Shown: positions 37,851 to 52,000 of the stretch, piece after piece | How positions within the stretch are numbered: position 1 is the first letter of the stretch | Layout: every line of letters begins with the position of its first letter | From: Allolobophora icterica | Lineage: Eukaryota > Annelida > Clitellata > Crassiclitellata > Lumbricidae | DNA: 64,000 bases | Direction: 5' to 3' | NCBI GenBank assembly: GCA_963556255.1 | Contig: OY744608.1 | Coordinates: forward strand, 69,458,822-69,522,821 | The notes under the pieces: model-generated | Told to the model about the DNA's origin: nothing | The model's database searches: none | Seen by the model: the letters and a program-made list of their open reading frames with translations, nothing else | Position numbers and translations under genes: made by a program

Positions 37851-39132
37851 ATGGCGGAACTACAGTTGGATGAAAGTGAACCAGAAGACCTGGAGACGCG
37901 GTCGGAAGAAGTAGTTCCACCGTTGCCTTGGGAGACGCATCCAGTTACTGGAAAACATCGATTGGAAGTTATTTCTTCAGTGCCGGAGGTAATCCGTGGC
38001 AGTGAAGCTCGTGACATCCGGGAAAGATCTCAGTTCGGTGATGATGACGGTGGAGAGATCGAAGTCGACATCCCTGATGTAGCAAAGTGCAGCCGGATCG
38101 ATGCGTGCGACTTGACGGGCGCTGTGCATTCATCCCAGATAGTGACAACCATCGGGTCTTTGGGATATATGGCTGATGAATGCGAAGCCAGTTCTGAGGA
38201 CGCTGAAAGAGAAGAAGACTGTTGTGAAGTTTTTACAGCGGATGTTGCTGAGCCTGTGATGGAAAATGCCACAATTCTCCACGAAACCAAGTCTGCTTTT
38301 CTGCCAGAGGTGGAAGACCTGGACAGAACACAAACTGAATCTCCACAAAATCTGAACAACGCGTCAGACGTTTTACTACAGGAAGAAGCAGAAATGATAG
38401 CAGCGGAGGCTGACATTGTCAGGGTGTCGATTACGCGGGAAGTGGAACCACCTGAATGTGACCGATGCCATGAGTCGAGTGTTGCCAGACGGGTGGCTGC
38501 TGCGGAAGTCGTGGACGACACAAGTCATCCAGTCAGATCTGGGGAAGTTACATCATCTGTCGCATCGACCGAACTCAGCGCAGCCGTTTCTAATCAAAAT
38601 ATTGAACTAAATCAAAATATTTTAGGAGCATCGCTCGTCTATGAGCCTACGAACGATGGATCGAATCTCTGCGTGAAGAACAACAAAGAAGATAGCAAGA
38701 ATGAAGATGAACTTAATAGGAACTTCGATGTTAAAGAGAGTCACCACAAAAGCAGAACAACAGATGACCTACCACCGAGCGTCAAATCCAAACAGCGTCA
38801 CGTGGGCCATCTGGTTCTCGACGAACTCACCCCGACAAATTCGCGAAGGTCGTACCGGTCAAAGCGAAAGCATCTGAATTCGTCAAGCTCCGGGAAGCAC
38901 GGCGACTCGAGAAAACGTGGCGATAACAGAACTGCTGGCGGCGAAGAGCCATTCGAGTCAAATCCTTCGAGCGTGGAGCGCAAGCGACAGAGTGAAGTTC
39001 TAGACTCTGTGACGGAAGACTCGAGTCTGTTCATTCCGTCCTCTGGAGACTGGCACGAAGTCAATTCAGAGGGAGAGTGTCGTGACGCAATCGCAAGGAA
39101 ATCTTCGTATCTGAGAGCGGTGAAGGTTTCAA
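37851..39132 (+). CDS. ARHGAP21: ARHGAP gene exon 1: acidic N-terminal region
   Basis: A 1282-nt exon of low complexity, rich in Glu/Ser/Val. The first 30 residues are acidic ([15 protein letters not shown]). A basic, NLS-like cluster ([11 protein letters not shown], then [10 protein letters not shown]) lies around residues 330-365. No known fold is recognised. The end [10 protein letters not shown] precedes two usable donors, 39125/GTTTCA and 39132/GTGAGT. The long open frame and CpG-rich codons support coding. Confidence 0.85.
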
Positions 39133-42100
39133 GTGAGTACAGAACTGGCCTGATGTGTGTTTAACGTTGTCACGACAAATGGTTCAAGGACAAATGGTTA
39201 ACTGACAAATGGTTCACGATCTTCCAGCTTCTAGTTTGAGCTATGTTATCATCGAGAATCCAGCTTCTAGTTTCAGTTATATATTCATCGATAATCCAGC
39301 TTCTAGTTTTAGGTCCATTTTCATCGCTCATCCAGCTTCTAGGTGAGCTATATTTTCATAAACCCGGGTTGTAGCGGAATTATTTCATATTAGTTACACT
39401 GCCTGAGAGATGAAAACATGTCATAGTAAAATTCAAACTAGAAGCTGGATGATCGATGAAAATATAGCTCAGACTAGAAGCTGGAAGATCGTGAAAAATA
39501 GTGAACCATTTGTCGTGAACCATTTGTCCGTGAACCATTTGTCCGTGAACCATTTGTCGGTCAACCATTTGTGGTGAACCGTTTGTCTTGGAACCGTGTT
39601 TAAGAGGCGTTCAAATCAGTGGTGATGTACTTAAGGATGTATATGTGTACATATGTATGCATAAATGTGTGTATCTATGTACATTTGTGTGTGTATGTAT
39701 GTATTTATGTATCTATGTACACGTGTGTATATATGAATGTATGTATGTATGTAATACGTATAGCACCATTTAAGCTGATACTTATTTAGGGTTTTTTGTT
39801 ATGGCTCTTGTGGCCTTGCCTGAGAAGTTTGAAAGTTTTAAAACTGTAACAAATTTATTTATGCAGCACTTTTAGAAGGTTTTTAAACTGCTGTGTGTAT
39901 TCCAATTGACTTTGTTTTTAAGTAAGACTTAAGGAATTGAAGGTGGTGCTCGATAGTGTAATGGTTAGCATGTTGGATTGTCGACTGAGAGGTCAGAGGT
40001 TCAAAACTTCAAAACCCCGCCAGGGCAGATATTTGGTTTGAGATTTCTGCTCCACCTCCGCCCCCTAGCCTACTCGGATATAATGAGTACACTGACCATA
40101 CACTGTCGGTGGGAAGATGAAACAGCAAGGGAGAGGACTGGCCACCCGGCCTCATATGCCGAGGCTAAGAAAACGAAGTCGCTAACACTTCATAACCATG
40201 GCTGCCTCAGTGCTAGCTTAAGGGACTGCTCTTCTTCTCTGCTCAAGAACTGAATGCCTACAACTACAATGAATTGCAAGTTTTCAATTTGTGTTTTTTA
40301 TTGAAGCATCGCAGATTGCAGATGCAAAGGTGCATCGAAGTACCTCATATCGTATTGCAACCGCCAGACACCAGGTGGCCACAAGGGATGAAACTGACCA
40401 GCCCCCAGATGCGTAAATACTCCTTGTTTGTCTAATTCAGTTCATGTTACTCAAATCAAAACTCCAATTGCCTGTGTATTTTGAAGATTCATTACCGCGA
40501 TGATAGAATTTGTTACTGTTGTTTTATTTTCCCCGATTTTCTGAGGGTTTTCTTAGGGTTTTGCAATGGTCAAGTGGTTAGTGTGCTTATTGTGAACCAA
40601 TTGGTCAGAGGTTCAAATCCCCATCAGGGCAGAAATTTTTCCAGATTTTGACTCCACCTGTGCCTCATAGCCAACTCAGCTATAATGTGTACAGTGACTG
40701 TATACTGTCGGCTGGAAGATGAGACGGCCACCACACTCATGTGCCAAGGCTAAGAAAATGAAGTCACTAACACGTCATACTCAAGGCTGCATGTCGGAGC
40801 TATCTTAAGGGATTGCTCTTCTTTCTCAGGCTTGGTCGCTTCGTTTAGCTATACTGCACGTTCTTTCATTAATTTATCTTGATTCAGAGCATTTATATAG
40901 CTCCTCTCCAAGATAATTAGTCATGGGCAATCCTTGCCCAACCCCAGGGAATAGGAACAGTTTGTAGGAAGTTTTTATGCAGTCATTTATTCAGCCTAAC
41001 CCTAACCCTGAGAACTTATGTAGCACTCCTCCAAGATACCTACTCAGAGGCGCTCCCAGCTCATCTCTGACGACAAAGAACAGTTTTCAGATGCTTGTAA
41101 AAGGTGTATAGAGATTCCTTAGTTACATGACAATTACTCAGGAGCAGGGAAAAGCACTCTTTTCTAGTGTTTGTATAAAGTTTTTATACAGTTATGTGAC
41201 ACTGCTGAGGTACAATTTACTCAGGGGTCTGGAAGGAGAGAGCATCTCAAACGTATCGGCCACGAAGACGGACCCTTCGAGCAGATCATCGCGTTCAGAT
41301 CGTATGACCAGTTCAGAGGTTTCCAAGGAAACAACCGAGATGTCCCACTCGGACGAAGGAGCGAGAAAGGTGAGGCCAGACCGTCGGGGGAGTTCGCACC
41401 ACACGGACCACGGGCGGCGCCTCAGCCTCGCGAAAGACCTTCTGCTGTTGTCTCCGACTGCGGTCAGCGCGGCACAGTCGGGGAATGATGCCGGTGCTAT
41501 CGCGTTTGCTGGTGCTATTGACCTCGCGTGAGTTCATTTCGTCATTATTAATTGTTGTTAATTAGTAACTTGTGTAGAGCCAGTGTCTGATTTTCAAGGT
41601 GTTGACCAAAGTAAAGCTGTAACTGGGTCAGCGTTGTGAAGATCCGTTTGTTGCGACAGAGGTACAGCTTCTGTGTGTGTGTGTATATGTATGTGTGTGT
41701 ATGTATGTATGTATGTGTATATATGTCGTGGGTCCATCCCTATGGAACTCCCTTCCCTTGGTACTGCGTGGGACCCTACTTACTAAGTTCTCTCTCTCCG
41801 TTGTTCATCGTTTAAAGTCATTTCTGTTTCCGCGAGGCTCACATGCTGAGAGCGCCTCTGAATAGTTCACACTGTGAGAGGCGCTTTATAAATTCTCAGA
41901 TACCATACCATACCATATATATATGTATGTATGCATTTGGTGAAGGAGCAACACAAAGATGTTTTTGTATGGATGCAGTTTTTTTGGGATCTACTTTTAT
42001 AAAAGGATCTCTTTACCAACCATGTTTTCATTAATGCACTGTACCTGTTGGACTTAGAAGATATCTCTTCTCAAAATGGAAGTCCTTTGTACTAAAGCTA

Positions 42101-45100
42101 CCCATTGTGTTAGATCAATCGGGTAAAAATTTTAATATAATAACACAGATTGGATACCCAAAAATGAGCTTTTATGTCTCGATAAGATTTAAGTAAATTT
42201 CTCATAACATGACTTGACGACTGAGGTAATAACAATGGCGATTGTTTCAGAACGACTCCTACGAAGTCGAGTGGAATCCGACGACTCAAAGAGCTTTTCA
42301 TGGAGAAAGTATGAAACTCGTTTCATGGATCGTCTTAAGATGTATTTAGTTTCAACCACTTTATCCTTAGACTGGAAACTTTGCTTTCAACTAGAACTGT
42401 TGTTGACTGACATACATAACAGATGTTTAATTGAACTAAACAAGTTGAAGTGAGCTGAATCGGAGATGTTGAACTGACCTAAATTACAAGTTGAACCGAC
42501 CTAAATACCAGATGTTGAACTGACCTACATAACAGATGTTGAGCTGACCTGAATAAGTTGAGCTGACCTAAATAGCAGATGTTGAACTGATCTAAATAAC
42601 GGAATTGACTCAAGTTAGGCTGAAATGTATGTTGACTAGAGTTTAATGAATCAGTACAAGGGAATCCATGTGCGCATGTAAACACTTCAACATCACACCC
42701 GTACATGTTCGTCTTTCTCGATTTACTCGATTAGTATTTTGATTTGGTCATGATTGGAAGCACAGTGATCGGTTCTTCGTTTTGAAGTGGCGGTGATAAC
42801 AATGTACAGTACTGTATTTTAGAGTTCGCCAAAAGATGGCAGCAATGTTGATCATCCGCACTTTGTCTATGAGGACCGCCCGGAAACGTCGTCGAGTTCC
42901 GGCGTAGTTGATGGTCAACTGAACTGCAAGAACACAATGATGGATGGAAAGGTAGTTCTATTGGTTTCAGACATTTGGCAAATGTACACTGATCAAATGA
43001 AATGTAATGCACTTGATGATAATAATAACAGTAATAATAAATTGGAGAGTAGGGGTTTTATCTAGTACCTTCCCTGAGACAGTTACTGTGTAGGGGCATT
43101 GAGCAAGTCCTTCACTCACAATTGCTGAACATCATCAGTTGATTCTTCATCATTAGATCGTCGTGCTTAATAAATGCACAGTAATGATGATAATAATAAT
43201 GATAATGAGAGTAAAAAATAATGATAATTATGATAATAATCATAATCATTATACTAATAATGATTATAATAATAATGATGATGATGATAATGATAATAAT
43301 GTTAAGGATGTTTTTGTGATTAGCGTTCAACCGACCGCGCGTGGAAGTGCGTTCATGCAGTTCTTCGTGGACACCATCTTTACCTCCATCCAGATAAAGC
43401 GACCCAGGTAAGTCCACATCCGAATTCAAATATTGAGGCTTTGATAGAAATTTTTGTGCTTTGCCTATGTAAGTTTTCTTGTAATAATGCAAAATGCTTC
43501 CTGTGACAGCCTTAGGAAAACTAGGAGAGTAAAGGTGACCTGATCTGGGTAGCCAAACTGATGCTTTAGGGCAGCGGTTCTCAACCTGTGGGTCGCGACC
43601 CCCACGGGGGTCGCCTTACGATTTGCCAGGGGTCGGCTGGAACCTTCAGAAACTTGGATTGCAAAACTCCATGATTTTTCTAGTTATCTATACATATAAT
43701 ATCCATAGAGTGTCCGTCTGTTGCAGGACGCTACATCAGAAACGGTTTCTGGAATCTATTGTGAAACAGAAACCGTTTGTGATGCCAGTACTGCCGTCTT
43801 GACGACGGCGATCAGAGCATTTTAACCAATGATACATATAGGCCTATAACATGACGTCATAATATGACGGGCAAATACGCTAGTAATTGAAATAATAGTG
43901 TTGGCCTTCTCTAGCTTTGTTTTCTTCTTAAATCTGAAGTAATGTCTAAACTTTAAATTAAACAGCTGTCATTGAAATTTTTAACTCTTTATTGTGCTGT
44001 CATAGTACACTACACAGTACACAATGAATATAATACGTCAAGTAAACATTTCATTTACTAAATTTTACTTTTAAGACTTTCAAAACTATTACAAATTGTT
44101 TTGTTGATTAATGATTTATTGTGTATGGATTATCAAATGGTGAGAAGTGATGTGCATCGCAGAGCAGTTAGCCTCCATGTTAATTCCTGATTTTGTTTAC
44201 AATTGGGTGCTTTCTTTGCTTTTTAATCGAGTGCACTGTACTAAATTTTGTGGTATTTCCCCATACAAATGTATAAATGCTAGCACTGTACAGGGGTCAG
44301 GGCTTGGACCAATCCACTTTTTGGCCGCCATTTCTGGACTTAAATTGCTTCATGCAGGGAACCGATTATTCAAATACGCAGATGATTGCTATTTGATAAT
44401 TCCTGCCTCAAACATAACGACCACTGACTCTGAACTTGCCCACATAGCTGAATGGGCCAGAAATTGCAACTTGCGCTTAAATCATAGTAAGTCTTGTGAA
44501 ATCATAATAAGGCGTCCTCGAACCAAAATTCTAGATACCCCTCCGCCCATTGCTGGGATCGTACGTGTAAATGAAATAAAAATTTTTGGAGTCACTCTTT
44601 CTGAAAAAATTGGGTTCTCCTCGCACATTAACAACATCTGTTGTAAAGCTAAACAATCCTTTTTTGCTCTGCGAGTCCTGGTTTCGCATGGATTAACTGG
44701 AAGCCGCCTTCATGATGTTGTACGTTCCACCACAGTGGCACGAATGTTGTACTCATCTCCAGTCTGGTGGGGATTTTCCAATGGTCTTGAGAGAGAACGT
44801 CTCTCTGCCTTGATACGTAAGCTTAAGCGACAAGGGTATCTGCCAACTGATACTCCTACATTTGACCTGTTGTGTTCTAAGGCGTACGATGCTCTCTTTG
44901 CAGCAATCCTTCAGAACCCAGGGCATGTCCTCCATGATTTGCTCCCTCCGATACGATCTACCGGATATTATCTTCGACCTCGCCGGCATAATCGCGAGAT
45001 ACCACGATGTGATCCTTTGACGGGGAAGGGTTACATTGCTAGATTACTGCATAAATGATAAGAAAACACTTGCTTTTTTAATTACTTATTTTATCATTTT

Positions 45101-45961
45101 ATTTCGATTTATTATTACTTCAATGTTTTACAATCAATGCTTCTAGCTTCTGTCCCATTGTGCGTTTGCTAATGGTGTAATAAAGAATATACTTACTTAC
45201 TTACTTACTTTATCATAATGTAGCAAAAATCAATTTTATTGTTGGGGGTCGCCACAGCTTTGGAAATATTATCAAGGGGTCGCAGCACTAAAAGGGTTGA
45301 GAACCGCTGCTTTAGGGAGTCAAGTTGTGACACTGTTTGGAAAACCATGGGAGTAACTATGACCTGGATTTGGGAGCCAAGGTGGGATGCCATTTGGAAG
45401 GTAAGAAGAGTAAATTGGACTGAGTTAGGTAACCAAACCGACTTGCTTTAGGTAGCCAAAATGCGACACACTTTCAAAAGAGGGGAGTGACTGCGACCTG
45501 CTTTTGTTGGCCAAAATGTGATGCTGGTTGGAAAGCAATGGCTGTAACTTCTTTAGGTCATCAAATTTTGACATCTTTGGAAGTGAGGAACTAACTGTAA
45601 ACTGTTCTAGTTAGTCAAATTGTGACACTTTGGAGAGCAATGGGAAGAGACTTTTATCAGGTGGCCAAAGTATATAACCTTAATGCTGACTTTTCCATCT
45701 TGATGTTGTTTTTCTAGAACGTTCTTGTTTACGAGCATCCGATATCTGTGAAGAATGCGTTGGTCGATATCGCTTATGATTATGTGAAGCGCAAGAACGT
45801 GTTTCGTCTAACAACTTATAACATTTCGGAGTTTCTGCTTGAAGCATCGGATCAGGAAAGCATGCTCCACTGGATCCGTTCGATCCAAGAGTGTGGCTAT
45901 TCGATCAGTGATGTTAGTATGAAGATTTATTACTGTTATTGTTATATTATTATTATTATCA

Positions 45962-46023
<62 letters not shown>

Positions 46024-49000
46024 GTTTTTAGTATTATTATTATTATTGTTTTGTTATTGTTATTAGTATTATTATTTTTGTTATTAATCAGATACTTTTA
46101 TCATGATAACTGATTTACTAATGAACTAACTGAGTTCCAAAGGGAGGCAGACAGCGAGATGGCTAAGGTTGATGGTGTTTGGAGTTGAAATGGTGAGGGA
46201 GGTAAGGGGAAGAGGAGGAATCAGGATAGATAGCATTTGTGAAAGAGCAGTGTTTTCAGTTTTCAGTGTAAGACCTGTGGAGAGATAGCAAGAGGTGAGG
46301 TTTTGCTGAGTTGATAAGATGGATCAGGTATTTGTAGTGATTTTGGAATTTACTTGTAAATAAATCAATATTTACTTCTATTATTGATGTTCAGTTTTTA
46401 CCGGTTACACTCCGATGATACGTAAGTTCTTTTTGACGTTAATTTCTCAGAAGGAATTCTCAGCAAGTCGTGAGCTCATTCGTCAAAAGCGACTGATGTC
46501 ACGGCAGGCATCTCGTAGTGGCACCCACGACTCATCACACCGGAAGCATAGCGATGCATCAAGGTCGCCCAGACTGGCTTCAAAAATTCCTGAACCCGTC
46601 GGCCTGCCACGAACTCGGAAGACCTCAAGAGAACCTTCTAAATCCCCACAGAGAGAAAACCCGGCGACTGACGAGGAAACGCCAAAGTCACCTCAGCGAA
46701 AATCGACAGGGACCATTCTGAGGCATGCTGGTGAGTTCGAACAGAATTCTACTTTTGAAGTGGCAACCTTTGTATGCCCCAGTGTGGACTTGTTTGTACA
46801 TGGTACAATTTGGACTTGTTTACGCACTCCCTGTTCACCCACCATTCTACCTGATGCAAGGTGGGGTTATGCCCCAAAGCTGTTAACTTAACACGCCGTA
46901 TCAGTTAACACACCGTACGAGAACTGGAGTGTAGTAGCAAATATGGACATTTTTAGCATTGCCACTTTTTACTCACGTAACAGTTGACCTCCTTTATCAT
47001 AAGCTATGCCCGATGACTTCACTTTAAAGAGTCCGCAGCATAATTAGAATTCTGCACATCGGTTGATTTTGCCGATACATTTGCTGGCAGGAGCAGTGAA
47101 GTTAATATAAATGTTGCCAGGTTTTTGCTTAACTTGAGACTCGGTATGACTCCCCTTGTAACTCAAGAGAATGGGTTCGATCCTCCTCCCCTGAGACAGT
47201 TACTGAGTGCGACCTTGAGCAAGTCCTTCACTGACAGTTGCTCAACACCGTCGATTGGTCATTAGGTAGTGGTGCTTAATGTATGTGTGATATTATTATT
47301 AATGATGAAAACGTAGTAATAATTCATTGTTCAGGTCGAAAGTTAAAATCTCTCAGCTTGATTTCCCCTGAATTTAATAAACGATTATAATTATTATTAT
47401 TTATTATTATGAGATTAGATTTGATTAGGTGTGTATAAAATGCGAGTCGACTTACTGTGTAATTATTTATACTGTGCCTCTGTCTTTGTCAGGTCAAATT
47501 GCAAATTTATTCATTAAGAAAATATGATGAATTCAAAAATTGTCGATTGGGTTTTTGCTCTCTATAGACAATTCTGAGCAGAAGTCAAAGGACGCTCGGA
47601 CGTGGAAATCAAAAATGGTGAAGAAATTCAAGCGGTTGAGTTCGCAGTCTCCAGCGACCGCTAACGTCGATCAGATCGGTGCATTTGGCGTAGAGTTGGA
47701 CAAGTGCATACCATCTCCTAACAATGAGGTTAGTTTTTTAGCAACTTCCTGAGATTGTATTGTAATAAGAACAGTTGAACGATCAGACTTTAGATGGAAA
47801 GGTTGACACGTGCTTTTAAGATATAATGCACAGTGCCAGACGCAGTTCATATCTAGCCTGGACGTGGGTTTATTGTTATCGAAGTATGGCAGGTTTCTCA
47901 ATCTTATTTATCTCTAAGTAGCATATCATGTTAGTAAGTAGCATATCATATGCCTAAGCAGTGATATTTTACTTCTGAAAATAATTCCTAATTCAGTTCT
48001 GAGCTCTTGAATTTTACTTCTAATTCTAATTTTACTTCTCAAATAATTTTACTTCTCATTCCTATTTTAGTTCTCAAATAATTTTACTTCTTATTTTAGT
48101 TTTCCAAATAATTATAAATTTCCGTGCTGTAAAAGTATGCAATGCTTGCACAGAGAAGCTCACCGAACTTGTCTCAATAAAGAAAAAACTGTTTGAAGTA
48201 AAATAAGGGGTGAACGTTTGTATAACAATGCATAGTGATTAATGCTCTTACGCCAGCGTGTTACCATTCATCTACCCCCACCCAAGACGTGTATTGCTTG
48301 TATTTCTCTAGCAAGTGATGTTCCACAAATTCCATCATTTCCCCGTTTAGTAGGCCTATTTGGAATATATATCTGCCTGTAGCTTCGTCAAAATGATAAA
48401 CCAAAAATCGGGCTATCTCGCTTCCTTCCGACCAATATTCTCGATAAAGTCATAGGCCGAAATAAAATAAATAAATAATTTAATTTTACAATTTTATGAT
48501 CAAACTCGAAATTAAAAAGGAGCATGAAATTGAGGTCGTTGGTATGCAATTAAGTGGACAATTATTAGACAACGAAAACCAAAGATAGATTACGGGTAAC
48601 TGTAGCCTACATCGAGAATGGTATGCCCAGCGTCAACATCTCAACCGAAGTTTTCCAATAGATCATGTGTTTGGATCGCGTGCAGTTTTACTTGCCTTTG
48701 TCTCAACTTAAGTGCCACAAGAAGTAAAATGATTTTAATTCTGAAAATAATTCTTAATTTCGTTCATAATTTTAGTTCGGCAAATAATTCCTAATTCAAT
48801 TCCTAATTTCGTTTTTGCTGCTGAAATAATTCCTAATTTTACTTCTAGTTTTCGTTAACGAAATCATTTATTTTTACTTCTAATTTTAGTTTTCGTTAAC
48901 GAAAATATCACTGTGCCTAAGTAGCATATCTTATGCTCGAGAGCTTGCATATAAATGATATAACTCTGTTTCTAGTGTGGACCTGGTGGTTGAGTTGAGC

Positions 49001-52000
49001 ATGAAGAAGAAGAATTGGCACATTTTTCTCTGGAGTTCGACATCAATGACTGCTCAATTCAGTCCTCCTGCCAATTATTCACTTATGCACTTATTTACTT
49101 TACCCAATGTAGTCTGATTTCTTAGGATTGAAATGTCAAGAGAAATAGAAATAGAACATTGGAGTGCCTCTTATATACTGGACTGTCAAGAAATATTACC
49201 ATTACTGTATATTTCCAGTTTGTGCCACTTATTGTTGATGCATGCATCACTATTGTCGAGTCAAAGGGTTTAACGAACAAAGGGATATACCGAGTGCCAG
49301 GCAACAGTGCTGCCATCACGCAGCTGCAAGCGGAACTAAACAAGGTAAGCCAACGTCTAAGTTTTGTAATTTTTTTAATTTAATTTTTGATTTGGATTAA
49401 TTTTGCATCATAAAAGGTGAAGACTTTTACGCTTTGAAATTTTGTTATCATTTTGCTTCTTTATTAGCAGATTTTTTTTTACTAAAGTAGGGGGAAGGGA
49501 GTAGAATTTTTGAAACATATTTCAGCCTTGGTGGGGATTCGAACCCACAACCTATGTGTTGACAGCCTAGCATGCTGATTTCTAGTCTGTCAATCAGGCC
49601 TTCATATGCCATGGCAAGGAAAACAAAGTCGCTTACACTTTGTGCCCGGTGGTGACTCTCTGAGTTGACTTAGTAGACTGCTCTTGTCATTAGTTTGGCT
49701 TTAGAAAATGATATCATTGCAATACAATCTCTCCCTGTATATGTTCGTTCTGCTCTTTGTATCTGTTAGTTCTGCTCAGTCGCTTGTATCATTTCATTCT
49801 CAACTTAAAACTCTTTCGAATTGCTTATCCACCATAAGCTGCCTCTCTGTCTTACGGACTGATCTTCTCAATATTGACCTGAGTACCGCTTCGTTTTGGT
49901 GTGCCATCGGCTGATGCCTTGAGCATCGGACGCTGGTGCTATACAAGTTGCAGATTAATAGTAATAATGCATTTTTGTTATGTGGCAGTTATTTTATAAG
50001 GCTCGAAAAGATGGCATAGTAACAAAATTTTAATGGAATGAATGAATAAATAACAAGAGATTTGCATGCCAGACGTCAAATACTTGAATCAGAGGCATGA
50101 TCAGTCACTAAGGGAAGTGGAGTTGGGAAGCCAAAGGTGGAGGCTGATTGACCGATGAATTCACAAACAGTTTTAAGTTGTCGCTTGAAGGTTGAGATTG
50201 CTGGTGTTATGCCAAATATCTGATCCATCCTACGAACTCACCAAAACTTCACCTCTTGCTATTTCTCCACGTGTCTTTCACTCAAAAGTACTGAGAACAC
50301 TGCTCTTTCACAATCCTATCTCAATTCTTTCTCCTACTACTCTTGCCCTTTCAATTCTAAACACCACCCACCTTAGTCTTCTGACTGTCTGCCTGCCTCA
50401 CCCCTTTGGATCTTGACCTAGAACCGATTTTTACCCCCTTCTCTCCTATCGATTTTATTCTGTCTAAGCACATGTGAATAATCTTGTTCTGCAACTTCGC
50501 TTTTTTGGGCGCTGTAGAAGTCTCAATGCTACGATTACGATGAAGAGATTTTATTTCGTGTTCTAGGATCCTACAAGTATTAACCTTGAGAGTGAGAAGT
50601 GGCAGGATGTGAATGCAGTCATCAGCCTACTGAAGCTGTTCTTCCGAGAACTACCCGATCCTCTAATCACCAAAGGTTTGCAGTTCATAACCTATGAGTT
50701 AGGACTCGTTAATGTTTATAATAACGTATCATCTTTTAAAATTTTGATGCTAATGTTTATATTATTCATGTTTTATTTGTATATATAAAAATATACATGC
50801 ATAGTTTGCGTACATATTTGTATTATTACATACAGACATCCAAACATACCTACAGACATGCATACATGCATAGACTTACATGCACATTACATATATTCAT
50901 ACACATACCTACATACATACATACAGACATACATGCACACACTCATACATACAGACTCACATTCACGGGCACACATGCGTAACATTGCTTATATACATTT
51001 TGCAGATCTGTATCCGTCTATGATCGAAGCGAATCGTGTTGATGATCAAACGAAGCGGATGCTGAAGATCAAGCGTCTGCTCCATCATCTTCCGATGCAC
51101 AACTTCGAGACGTTCCACTTTCTCGCCTGTCACCTCAACAAAGTGGCGTCAGCCGGCGACATCAACATGGTGAGGAGAGAACTCTGTCAGATCCAGACTG
51201 CAGTCTCATCTGATCCAGTCAATTCCATTAGTGCCATTATCTTAATCCACAAGGCATTACACACTTGCCTAAATTATGTTACAGTCAGCTAACCACAAGC
51301 TTATCCGTACAATACATTATACAACTGTATTTGGTATTTTTCCCTCCTTCCGTAGTTCAGAAGTGAAGACACGACCATCGATGGTGCAGAGCAAATTTGT
51401 GAGTGAAGGACTTGCTCAAGGTCCCTACATAGTAACTGCCTCGGGCAAGGCTCGAACCCATACTCTCCACGTTACAGGCCAAGTGCTCTAACCACTTGGC
51501 CAACACGCCATAGCTGAATAATTATTGGTATTATAAACAATTTTTTTGCATACAAGGTCACACAGAAATGCAAATCGAAGGTAGGGTTATTCAGTGGTCA
51601 GGTGAAGAGCTGTTAGATATCCATATTCTTGAAAGCCAATGAGAAATTGTGAGTTTCCGTGGCATTTTGTAAAGGAAGAGATGATGCCGAAATAGTGGGT
51701 GATAATAGAAATAATATGATAACTTCTGTAGCATCACTGTAATAAGGCTGAGCTGGAGGTTGCTGCTAATCATCGTGAATTCCAGAGGGCAAGTTTGGTC
51801 AAATGTGGTGGGATAAACTCGGAAAGATTCAGAAACGGCCTATGTTGGAGAAGAGAAGCCTGAGAAAAAGATCGATAAATTTCATGTGCACAACCTGGAT
51901 GATTTAGATTATTTGGTGATAAACGATGTGAATGGGGCTTCACCCAGGAGACCACAAATCCACCAAAGCCATGAGTGAAGACTCAAATCTGATCCATCCA

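Larger units (their letters stand above)
43572..45309. mobile_element. hAT (SPIN/Charlie-like) element with perfect 8-bp duplication
   Basis: Terminal inverted repeats CAGCGGTTCTCAACC (43572) and GGTTGAGAACCGCTG (ending 45309). Subterminal TGTGGGTCGCGACCCC at the left and GGGGTCGC at the right. Target duplication CTTTAGGG at 43564-43571 and 45310-45317. The ends closely resemble SPIN/OposCharlie hAT ends as I recall them. No hAT transposase: about 115 bp at the left and 90 bp at the right belong to the hAT, with later insertions filling the middle. Inserted in the ARHGAP intron between exons 6 and 7. Confidence 0.92.

Noticed and set aside
40995..41015. CCCTAACCCTAACCCTGAG, telomere-like
   Set aside because: Only about two and a half units; too short for an interstitial telomere.
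43163..43411. Plus-strand ORF ending [17 protein letters not shown]
   Set aside because: Covers ARHGAP exon 6 in the wrong frame; the correct frame reads [16 protein letters not shown].
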